A stretch of DNA of 64,000 nucleotides from Candidatus Omnitrophota bacterium (GTDB taxonomy: Bacteria > Hinthialibacterota > Hinthialibacteria > OLB16), in contig JACKFH010000008.1 of the NCBI GenBank assembly GCA_020632575.1, positions 1-64,000 on the forward strand, given 5' to 3'. Positions 8,599 through 15,854 of the stretch are shown here, one piece after another; positions within the stretch are counted from its first letter, which is position 1; each line of letters opens with the position of its first letter. The position numbers and the translations under genes were made by a program. The notes beneath the pieces are model-generated. The model saw only the letters and a list, made by a program, of their open reading frames with translations, made no database searches and was not told the origin of the DNA.

Positions 8599-9404
8599 AG
8601 AAAGATGATTCGGCTCGCCTAAGCCAGGAAGAGAACGATGCGGTGGAATCCCTACTGCACAGATATGGAGAATTGTGGACCGATTCGGTTGCTTCCGACC
8701 CGGATCGCCAAGTCGCTCGCTTTCAACAAAAGCTCGCCAGCCAAGATCGATTGAAGGAAAGACGCGCCAACAAAGGAGGATGGTTTTGGACACCCGGCTG
8801 GGCGGTTGCCGCGGCGGCCTGTTTGGTGGCGATTGTCTTTCTTCCCAGTTACCTGAACAGCACAATTGGCGGTTTGACTTTCACCTCGGGGACCGTGACC
8901 GTCGATGGACAAGTCCTCGAGCAGGGACATCTCAAAGCGGGAAACCACTTGATAGTCGCAAAGGGGGGCGAGGCCATGCTTTCCCTGGATGAATCCAGAG
9001 TCGATCTATTCCTTCGGGAGGGTGCGGAGATCTCCCTCGATTCCATCGACACGGTGACCCTTGCTAAGGGTGACCTTTGGGTTCGTGTCGATCCGAATTC
9101 CGGATATTTTGGAATATCCACGCCGCATGGTCAGGTGGAGGTCCATGGGACCACTTTCGGGGTTAGCGTGGACGAAAAGGAAACCCGGGTCGAGATCGCC
9201 GCGGGGAAAGTGTCGGTCAGCAACTCGGCCGGTAATGATTTCATCGAGCCCGGGATGGGAGCGACTTTGGTCGGTCAAGATCAGTCGCCGAGTCTGCACC
9301 CGACAAATGGAGATGTGACACCGGCATGGGCCACCGATATCTTCGATAGAGCGGCGGTTGAGAAGGTGAAGAGATTCTTCCCGTCCGCGGCTCCCAAATC
9401 TTAA
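8595..9404 (+). CDS. FecR-domain anti-sigma regulator
   Basis: This 269 aa protein is the partner of the preceding sigma factor and overlaps it by ATGA. It has an N-terminal cytoplasmic stretch of about 65 residues without an obvious HxxxCxxC zinc site, unlike its paralogue at 582-1454. One membrane helix lies at about 66-86 (GWAVAAAACLVAIVFLP). A FecR domain follows at about 97-215 (TVTVDGQVLEQGHLKAG, VEVHGTTFGVSVD, VEIAAGKVSVSN). It should transmit a periplasmic signal to the sigma factor. No TonB receptor is nearby, so the ligand is unknown. Confidence 0.83.
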   Translation: MKKDDSARLSQEENDAVESLLHRYGELWTDSVASDPDRQVARFQQKLASQDRLKERRANKGGWFWTPGWAVAAAACLVAIVFLPSYLNSTIGGLTFTSGTVTVDGQVLEQGHLKAGNHLIVAKGGEAMLSLDESRVDLFLREGAEISLDSIDTVTLAKGDLWVRVDPNSGYFGISTPHGQVEVHGTTFGVSVDEKETRVEIAAGKVSVSNSAGNDFIEPGMGATLVGQDQSPSLHPTNGDVTPAWATDIFDRAAVEKVKRFFPSAAPKS

Positions 9405-9447
9405 AGAAAGGATCGAGAGACGATCGACCGATAGAGCGCCGCCAGGA

Positions 9448-10113
9448 ATGCCACGTTTTCGGAGTGGTTTCACCCTCTTGGAGTTATTGATTGTTTTGGG
9501 GGTCGTTTTGATTCTCACTGCGATTGCTTTGCCCAATTTTATTTCCCTTCGAACACGCGGACAGGTTGTGATGGCTCGGTCTCACACGAAATCGATCGTT
9601 CAAGGATTGGACCTCTATTCGGTCGACCACAACCGTTACCCGATTACTGTCCCCAGTTTTCCGAAAGACCCCTTTGGCATTCTGTCCCACCATCAACTCT
9701 CGGCTTTGACCACTCCTGTCGCCTACATTTCAAGCGATGCCCTCTTCGATCCATTTGGAGTTGTGGAATCGCAGGTTTACGATCCGGCCCTATCCGCGGG
9801 GAACGACTTTCCGAAATTGGACCAGCCGAATGTGGAGCGCAGTCTGCTTTATTTTCATTACCCTTCCATGGCGGTAAGGAGAGAGGATCCGGAACTCTTT
9901 CTCAATGGGGCATCGGCGGTCAGCATCGGTCCCGATCGAAAGGACTCGCTCGGCTCCTACCGGCCATTCGATCTCTTGTTCTTTCTCGATCGATTCCCGC
10001 CAACGATCGCGTCGCATCCTCATGATACGATGTATCAACCCACGAATGGGGTCCGCAGCCGGGGCGATATTGGCGAGTACGCCGGAGAGGCGAGGAGGTT
10101 CGCCGTTCCATGA
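9448..10113 (+). CDS. Pseudopilin with conserved GPDRKDS/PTNG C-terminus
   Basis: The 221 aa protein has leader MPRFRSG and cleavage before F8, then FTLLELLIVLGVVLILTAIAL. The globular domain is close to that of the pseudopilin at 4593: it repeats NVERSLLYFHYPS, SIGPDRKDSLGSYRPF, YQPTNGVRSRGDI and GEARRF. It sits in an operon after sigma and FecR, and its stop overlaps the next ATG (10110-10113). The fixed link of ECF/FecR genes to this pilin type at two loci suggests regulated display of a filament or secretion pseudopilus. That link is inference. Confidence 0.86.
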   Translation: MPRFRSGFTLLELLIVLGVVLILTAIALPNFISLRTRGQVVMARSHTKSIVQGLDLYSVDHNRYPITVPSFPKDPFGILSHHQLSALTTPVAYISSDALFDPFGVVESQVYDPALSAGNDFPKLDQPNVERSLLYFHYPSMAVRREDPELFLNGASAVSIGPDRKDSLGSYRPFDLLFFLDRFPPTIASHPHDTMYQPTNGVRSRGDIGEYAGEARRFAVP

Positions 10114-12662
10114 GACTCCCCGCCATGCTTCTTCTTGGGCTGTTTTTTTCCTCCTTCGCGGGCGCCCTGGATGTGCTGTCGGGATTGACCCCTCAACATG
10201 CGGTGATGGCGGACTTCAACCGAGATGGGAGGGCGGATCTGGCAGTCGCCAACGCATTCGACGATACGGTCAAAATTCACCTTCAGAACACCCAAGGTCT
10301 TTTCCCGGAGACTCAATCCATCCGGGTGGGAATCAATCCGATATCCCCAGCGAACTTTCCCCGCTTCCTTCTGGTGACAGACATTAACCGAGATGGTTAC
10401 TCCGATTTAATTGTCCTGTGTTCCGGGCAATTTTCTTTGGGAGCCAAACCAAGCGTTCAAACCCTCCTGAACGACCGGACCGGAAAATTTGGACGAATGC
10501 TCGCTCAATCCACCACCGATGCGTTCACCGGTGAGGAGTTTCCCGTTCAGTTCGCACCGGGTGAGTTCACCGGCGACGAATACGAAGACTTGGCAATCTG
10601 CAATCTGGATGGGAAGGCGGTGCGAATTTTGGAGGGCAACGGAACCGGTTTATTCAAGGTCGGCCAGGAAATATCCATCGACACCTCGGGCGAAGGCCCG
10701 CAGGACTTGTTTGTCTACGATCAGGACCGCGATGGACTGGAGGATCTCTGGATCGTGACCTCCAACGCCTTCCTGGTGGTGCGTCAAATCTCACCCGGCG
10801 CCTTCGCTACTCCAGTCGCCTTCTCTCTGTCGGTTACACCAGATTCTCTTCGAGCGGTGACACTTGCTGAACTCGATGGGGACGGCGAGGTGGACGCGGC
10901 GTTGGCCGATGCCGATGGGCGAGTTCATGTTTTGTCTGGGGTTGATGTTCAAGGGAACTCTTTTGGCGTTTCCACCCGAGACGCCCCCTCCCTGTCCGGT
11001 TGCTCCGATATCACCGCCGTATTGTGGGACAGCGACACTGTTTTGGACCTTGCGGTGACCAACCGCACCGGAAATTCGGTCACCATCCTCCTTTCAACGG
11101 GCGGAGCGCAATCTTTGCCGACAGGGAATTCCCCTCGTCGTGTTGAGGGCGACGCCGACTTCGATGGCGATGGCCGAAATGATCTGATTGTCGCCAACGA
11201 GGGGGATTCAGGAGATCCCGGGAATCCGGATGTCACACTGATTCCCAATCCGAACACTCCGAATGCGAGCATTCAATTGGTGTTGGAGTCGGATATTCTG
11301 CTGGGAAACACCTTTGATTTTGATGTTCCCGCCGCTCAAGGATTGGGCTTGTCGGAGGGGAATGAAAGGTATTGGCTGATTGATTCTTCACGGACGATGT
11401 TACAGGAAACTGACTCGAACGGCTCGGAAAAAATCACGGTCCAATTTCCATTTGAGATCGGCGGGATTCATTTCACCGATGAGCATGAGGGATACGTTCT
11501 TGAGCGAGACTCCTCTCGAATTAGGCGATTCGAGATCGAGACTGAGGGATCCGAAAGTCATGTGGAATTCGATTCCTCCAAGTCATTTGTCTTCGATCCC
11601 GGAGAGATCGGTTTTTCCGGCCTTGCTTATGACGAGGAACAAAAGGAGTTTTTTGTTTCGGCCCCAGGTGTTGGGAAGATTTTGAGACTCGATGAGGATG
11701 GGAATCTGCTGACAGAGATTGAGACTGAAGTTCCGGCCTGGGACCTCGCATGGGATGAAGGCGCTCAAAGAATTCTCGCGGTGAACCCGGGTCGCGGAGA
11801 GATTCGCGCGTATAGCCGGACCGGAATTTTCGATTCGGGGGAAACAATCTCGCTTGCGGAGACCTACCAACTTTTCGAGTCAGTCGGGATGACGGGTGTC
11901 GCCTGGTATGAGGATTCCGATCGGACCTTTGTCTTAACCACGGCTGGGACTTTGATCGAAGTCGAGGGAGGGGGAATTGTCGATCCCATTCCGACTTCTC
12001 CCTCCGAAAACATATTGGGGATGGACTACTCGATCGACCGGGATGAGATCTACTTGCTGAACAGCAGTGGTTTCTTTGTTCGGCTCGAGGGGGAGGATTA
12101 TGGGGATCCTGAAATCTTTTCCCTATGGCCGGCAATTGTCGCTGACCCGAGTTTCGATCCAGCGGGTTTGGCGTATGACGATGCCTCTGACGAGGTTCTG
12201 ATCGCCGATCGGAACTCACCGATCGCGGCGCGCTTCAGCCGGTCCGGAAACTTTCTTGGCTTCCGCGATTTCAGCGCCGAGGTGGGCTCGATTGAAGGGC
12301 CGATCCTTGGGTTCGACCTCATCGAATCGCCCGCGGGGGTCTGCTTTCGGACAGCTAACGCACTCTACTATGGGCCTCCAACCGAGGCGTTTCACCCTCC
12401 CTATTCGAATCGTGGCGATTTAACTTGGCTCGATGGCGCAATCTACTATCCTTCGCTTCATTCGGGGGAACTGATTTACCTTGCATCCCCGGACAGTCCC
12501 CTCCAACAGAGAATTTCCTTGGAGAGCCCCGGCGGGGCGGAGGGCGTTTCCAGGGGACCGCAGGGAAAACTTCTGGTCCTGACCGGCGGGGGAGCGGTTT
12601 CGCTCCAGGTTCATGGTATCGCCACGCAAAGCGCTGTTGAGAGATGGAACTTGTACGACTAA
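10110..12662 (+). CDS. Large secreted FG-GAP/beta-propeller protein
   Basis: This 850 aa protein has a signal peptide (about 1-19). The N-terminal half carries repeated FG-GAP/VCBS-like units: MADFNRDGRADLAVANAFDD, VTDINRDGYSDLIVL, LAELDGDGEVDAALAD and ADFDGDGRNDLIVANEGD. Each has a D-x-N/D-x-D-G calcium loop. The C-terminal half (about 390-840) looks like a second, NHL- or SdiA-like propeller, with spaced units such as GLAYDEEQKEFFV, GLAYDDASDEVLI and GMDYSIDRDEIYL. No catalytic motif is recognised. It is coupled to the pseudopilin by ATGA, so it may be a secreted substrate or tip/adhesin component. Confidence 0.78.
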   Translation: MRLPAMLLLGLFFSSFAGALDVLSGLTPQHAVMADFNRDGRADLAVANAFDDTVKIHLQNTQGLFPETQSIRVGINPISPANFPRFLLVTDINRDGYSDLIVLCSGQFSLGAKPSVQTLLNDRTGKFGRMLAQSTTDAFTGEEFPVQFAPGEFTGDEYEDLAICNLDGKAVRILEGNGTGLFKVGQEISIDTSGEGPQDLFVYDQDRDGLEDLWIVTSNAFLVVRQISPGAFATPVAFSLSVTPDSLRAVTLAELDGDGEVDAALADADGRVHVLSGVDVQGNSFGVSTRDAPSLSGCSDITAVLWDSDTVLDLAVTNRTGNSVTILLSTGGAQSLPTGNSPRRVEGDADFDGDGRNDLIVANEGDSGDPGNPDVTLIPNPNTPNASIQLVLESDILLGNTFDFDVPAAQGLGLSEGNERYWLIDSSRTMLQETDSNGSEKITVQFPFEIGGIHFTDEHEGYVLERDSSRIRRFEIETEGSESHVEFDSSKSFVFDPGEIGFSGLAYDEEQKEFFVSAPGVGKILRLDEDGNLLTEIETEVPAWDLAWDEGAQRILAVNPGRGEIRAYSRTGIFDSGETISLAETYQLFESVGMTGVAWYEDSDRTFVLTTAGTLIEVEGGGIVDPIPTSPSENILGMDYSIDRDEIYLLNSSGFFVRLEGEDYGDPEIFSLWPAIVADPSFDPAGLAYDDASDEVLIADRNSPIAARFSRSGNFLGFRDFSAEVGSIEGPILGFDLIESPAGVCFRTANALYYGPPTEAFHPPYSNRGDLTWLDGAIYYPSLHSGELIYLASPDSPLQQRISLESPGGAEGVSRGPQGKLLVLTGGGAVSLQVHGIATQSAVERWNLYD

Positions 12663-12733
12663 TCCAACCCTTCAACACGGAATCGCGCGGTTCAATTCAG
12701 TCGGCCTCGGCAGATCCGAAGAAACCAGCATCT

Positions 12734-13726
12734 CTATCCATCCATACGATAGATCTTGATCTCACCTGTGCCCGGTATCGCGACCGCCAACCGGAGGTTT
12801 TTGGAAACCGCTAGCGGCATCCCTGGCCATCCGTCATGGCAGGGGAGGGAGCCATCGGAATTCTCCTGAAGCTGTTTCAGAAAATGGGGATCGGGCGAGA
12901 GACCGAGTTGTTCGGGACTGAGGTAGGCCAACAAGTTTCCATAGGGACCGTAAACCTTGAGTCGTGGGATTCCTTTTTCCGTGGTGGCCACGTTGCCGTC
13001 GGGATAGACCGCGATGTGAGTCGGGTTGCAGCAGCCGCAAAATTTTTCAGGATCGGAACCGTACTCGCCCCAGACCTCGACCAACTCATGATTGCCATCG
13101 TACTTCTCGACCTGATGTTTCGAGGTGTGGCCGACATAGAGGTCGCCCTTCCCATCGATTCCGCAATCGAAATACGCGCTGGGAATGGAAAATCCATCGA
13201 TCTCGTCGACATAATCGCCGTTGATTGCGTAACGGGTGATTCGCCGATTTCCCGCGTCGGCGAGATAGAGCATCGCTCCTGAAAGGGCGATGCCAGTGAG
13301 GTACCCAAATTGCCCGCGCTCTTTTCCCGCCTCTCCCCATAATGTGACTTGTTTCCCCTCGGGGTCGAGGTGTTGGACCCGCGTGGCGTGACAGAGGAAC
13401 ATGGAACCGTCCTCATCAACCGTGATTCCAGAAATGAGACCTTTTGGCGAAAACTCTCTGATCACACTTCCATCGGTGTCGGCAATCACGACTCCCCCGG
13501 ATCCCGCGATATGGAGACGATCCTCCGAGTCGAATGCAAGCCCTCGGACTGTGTCCATCCGAGTCGGAATCGCTTGGTCCAGTTCGAGCCGTTTTGGAGT
13601 TTCGACCTCCTTGCACCAGGCCGCTTCGTAGTCGAACAGGACATCCCCGGCGACCAGGCTTCCCGTGCCGATGGCGACGAAATTCAAGAAACTTTTTCGA
13701 GAGATGAGGTTGTCTTTCTCCATCAT
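12734..13726 (-). CDS. Tat-exported NHL-repeat beta-propeller protein
   Basis: An AGGAGG lies just before tandem ATGs at 13726 and 13723. I start at 13726 (330 aa) and reject the upstream ATG at 13762. The N-terminus has a Tat-like signal (SRKSFLNFVAIGTGSLVAG). The rest holds NHL-type blades, for example GLAFDSEDRLHIAGSGG, GITVDEDGSMFLC, GIALSGAMLYLADAGNRRITRY and HIAVYPDGNVATTEKGIPRLKVY. One loop has FCGCCNPTH, a Cys-rich motif often seen in this NHL subgroup. It is the distal gene of the minus-strand redox locus. Its role is unknown; a periplasmic scaffold or redox partner is possible. Confidence 0.75.
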   Translation of the reverse strand: MMEKDNLISRKSFLNFVAIGTGSLVAGDVLFDYEAAWCKEVETPKRLELDQAIPTRMDTVRGLAFDSEDRLHIAGSGGVVIADTDGSVIREFSPKGLISGITVDEDGSMFLCHATRVQHLDPEGKQVTLWGEAGKERGQFGYLTGIALSGAMLYLADAGNRRITRYAINGDYVDEIDGFSIPSAYFDCGIDGKGDLYVGHTSKHQVEKYDGNHELVEVWGEYGSDPEKFCGCCNPTHIAVYPDGNVATTEKGIPRLKVYGPYGNLLAYLSPEQLGLSPDPHFLKQLQENSDGSLPCHDGWPGMPLAVSKNLRLAVAIPGTGEIKIYRMDG

Positions 13727-13763
13727 CCGCCCTCCTTTCCCAATCAACTCCTGATCCTTCATC

Positions 13764-13832
13764 CGTCATTCCCGCGAAGGCGGGAATCCATGGGGGGCTG
13801 CCTTCCAGATTCCCGCCTACGCGGGAATGACG
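13764..13832. repeat. REP-like inverted repeat (CCCGCG/CGCGGG family)
   Basis: Two 25 nt arms (13764-13788 and 13808-13832) are inverted copies with one mismatch, around a 19 nt centre. Each arm is itself partly palindromic (ATTCCCGC...GCGGGAAT). This is the widespread REP/MITE-like sequence of many bacterial genomes. It lies between two minus-strand genes and could also act as a terminator or mRNA-stabilising hairpin. Confidence 0.8.
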
Positions 13833-13859
13833 GGCCGGTGGAAATGGCGGGCGGTTTCC

Positions 13860-15854
13860 TCATCGTTTGAATGATAACGCTCCAGTGGGGCAGACCGCTA
13901 CACATTCATGCGCCGCGACCTCGAGTCCCTCCCGGATTTGGTGGTTGAGCGGGACCCCGACACGGACACGAAAACCCCGCCCGATGTAGGTTAAACCGAG
14001 TTCCTCTTTGTGGTCTCTCGCGGCGATGATGCACCGTCCGCATTTGATGCACTTACCGGACTCATGAACCACATCGGGATGAGTGTCATCCCGTTCGAAT
14101 GGAGGGAGTTCGCCCACATAGGCCTTCGGATTGGCTCCCAACTCGGTCCCGCGAATCCGCAACAGGCAATTCTTCTTCGCCGCGCAGTCGCATTGCAGGC
14201 AAAGTTCCGCGCGGGAGAGCGCCTCACCTCCGTTGAAACCGGGCATAACCTCGGAGAAATCTGCAGGACCCTGAGTTGTGCCCGCTTTTGGACTCCCATT
14301 CTCTTTGGCAGGAACGATCCCGGCAAACAGAATCTTTCGCTCCTCATCCGAAAGGTTGGGTAGTCGGATGTCGATCATCTCCTCAGAATGATTGTCACCC
14401 TCCGTGAGGAATGCGTGAATGGAGAGGGCCGCCTGCCTCCCCGCCGCTGAACCTTGGATGGCATAGCGCCCGGCCATGGCGATATTGCCCGCCGCGAACA
14501 CTTTTTCCAGATTGGTCGCCATCGTCTTCCGATCGATCTTGACCCCTTGGGCGCCGGTTTCGAGTCCGAGACTTTCTAGGAAATCGAGGTCCACGGTGAC
14601 TCCGCTGGCAAGGTAGGCCCGGTTTGCTTCGACCTGACCTCTATCTCCATCCCGTACAAACTTGCAGATGACACTGCCGGGCGCGTTCTTTTCGAGTTCC
14701 ATTTCAAGGGACTGATCGAGAACTTGGACCCCTTCCGCGATTCCATCCGGAATCCATGTCTTGAAGAAGAGACTGGAGTCGATGGAAGGAGTCATGACAA
14801 GGGTCACCGGATCGGCTCCCAACCTTCGGAGCGTTCGCGAGGTGTCCATCGCAGCGGGACCATTTCCCAGAACCAGGGCCGATCCCTCGATCTTTTCGAC
14901 CTTGCCTTCGGAGACTTCCCTTAAAAGAGTCAGTCCCGATTCCGCATTCTCAATACCCTTCAGTTCAGGGAAAGACTCTTGGGTGGCGCCCATCGCAAGG
15001 AGGACCGCGTCGTAATCATCCCGAAGTGAATCCAATTGAAGATTCTTCCCCAGTTCGACTCCGTACTCGACCTGAATCCCCAATTCGACCACTCGAGAAA
15101 TCTCAAAACTCAAAACGTCTCTCGGGAGGCGGAACTCTGGGATGATGTGATCGAGCGCTCCGCCCAAACGGCTTCGCGACTCATAGAGGGTACACGCGTG
15201 TCCCTCGAGCCCGAGATAGTAGGCGGCGGTCAGACCAACGATCCCGCCACCGACAATCGCCACTCGTTTACCCGTTGAAGTTTTTGGCTCCAGCTGGAAG
15301 GGGTTTTCCAAACCGAGATCGTGATCGGCGGGAAAGCGCTTGAGGGAACAGATCGGGATGGGTTCATCCACCTCCGCGCGACGGCAGACCCGTTCGCAGA
15401 ATTTTGGACAAACTCGCCCCAGGACTCCGGTAAGAGCGATGCTTTCCTGGATCAGGGCGAGCGCTCTATCCGGACGCCCGGCTTTGATTTCACGGATGAA
15501 TCCCGGGATATCGATATGCGCGGGGCAGGCTCTTTCGCAGGGAGCCAGGCAATCGCCGAGGTGATCCGAGAAGAGAAGCTCAAGAGCCGTCTTTCGAACT
15601 TGGCGCAATTCGGGCGAGTCGGTGCGAATCTTCATTCCATCGACAACCTTTGAGGCGCAGGCGGGGATGAAACTGCTATGCCCCTCGATGGCCACCATGC
15701 AAACGCCGCACGATTCCATCTGTTTCTTTCCTTCGAGGAAACAGAGGGTGGGGATCTCGATCCCCAAACGTCGCGCCACCGTCAGAACAGTCTCCTCAGG
15801 TTCACATTCGGCTGTGATTCCGTTGATGGTGATGTGGTAATTGGAGGGCGCCAC
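13860..15854 (-). CDS. GltD-like FAD/Fe-S oxidoreductase with NuoG-type [2Fe-2S] N-terminus
   Basis: The 664 aa protein is a multi-cluster flavoprotein. Residues 1-80 form a plant-type [2Fe-2S] domain (LCFLEGKKQMESCGVCMVAIEG, then PACASKV). Next comes a GltD/Fer4_20 region with CLAPCERACPAHIDIPG and CPKFCERVCRRAE. FAD binding is at about 190-220 (VAIVGGGIVGLTAAYYLGLE) and NAD(P) binding at about 325 (LVLGNGPAAMDTSRTL). The C-terminus has CLQCDCAAKKNC and a ferredoxin part (CIKCGRCI ... CVAVCPTGAL). Such proteins pass electrons between NAD(P)H, flavin and ferredoxin. It abuts the NuoE-NuoF fusion gene directly, so the two are likely one cytoplasmic complex. Confidence 0.82.
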   Translation of the reverse strand: MAPSNYHITINGITAECEPEETVLTVARRLGIEIPTLCFLEGKKQMESCGVCMVAIEGHSSFIPACASKVVDGMKIRTDSPELRQVRKTALELLFSDHLGDCLAPCERACPAHIDIPGFIREIKAGRPDRALALIQESIALTGVLGRVCPKFCERVCRRAEVDEPIPICSLKRFPADHDLGLENPFQLEPKTSTGKRVAIVGGGIVGLTAAYYLGLEGHACTLYESRSRLGGALDHIIPEFRLPRDVLSFEISRVVELGIQVEYGVELGKNLQLDSLRDDYDAVLLAMGATQESFPELKGIENAESGLTLLREVSEGKVEKIEGSALVLGNGPAAMDTSRTLRRLGADPVTLVMTPSIDSSLFFKTWIPDGIAEGVQVLDQSLEMELEKNAPGSVICKFVRDGDRGQVEANRAYLASGVTVDLDFLESLGLETGAQGVKIDRKTMATNLEKVFAAGNIAMAGRYAIQGSAAGRQAALSIHAFLTEGDNHSEEMIDIRLPNLSDEERKILFAGIVPAKENGSPKAGTTQGPADFSEVMPGFNGGEALSRAELCLQCDCAAKKNCLLRIRGTELGANPKAYVGELPPFERDDTHPDVVHESGKCIKCGRCIIAARDHKEELGLTYIGRGFRVRVGVPLNHQIREGLEVAAHECVAVCPTGALSFKR

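Noticed and set aside
13764..13832. Insertion sequence end
   Set aside because: No transposase or target duplication; fits a REP-like palindrome.
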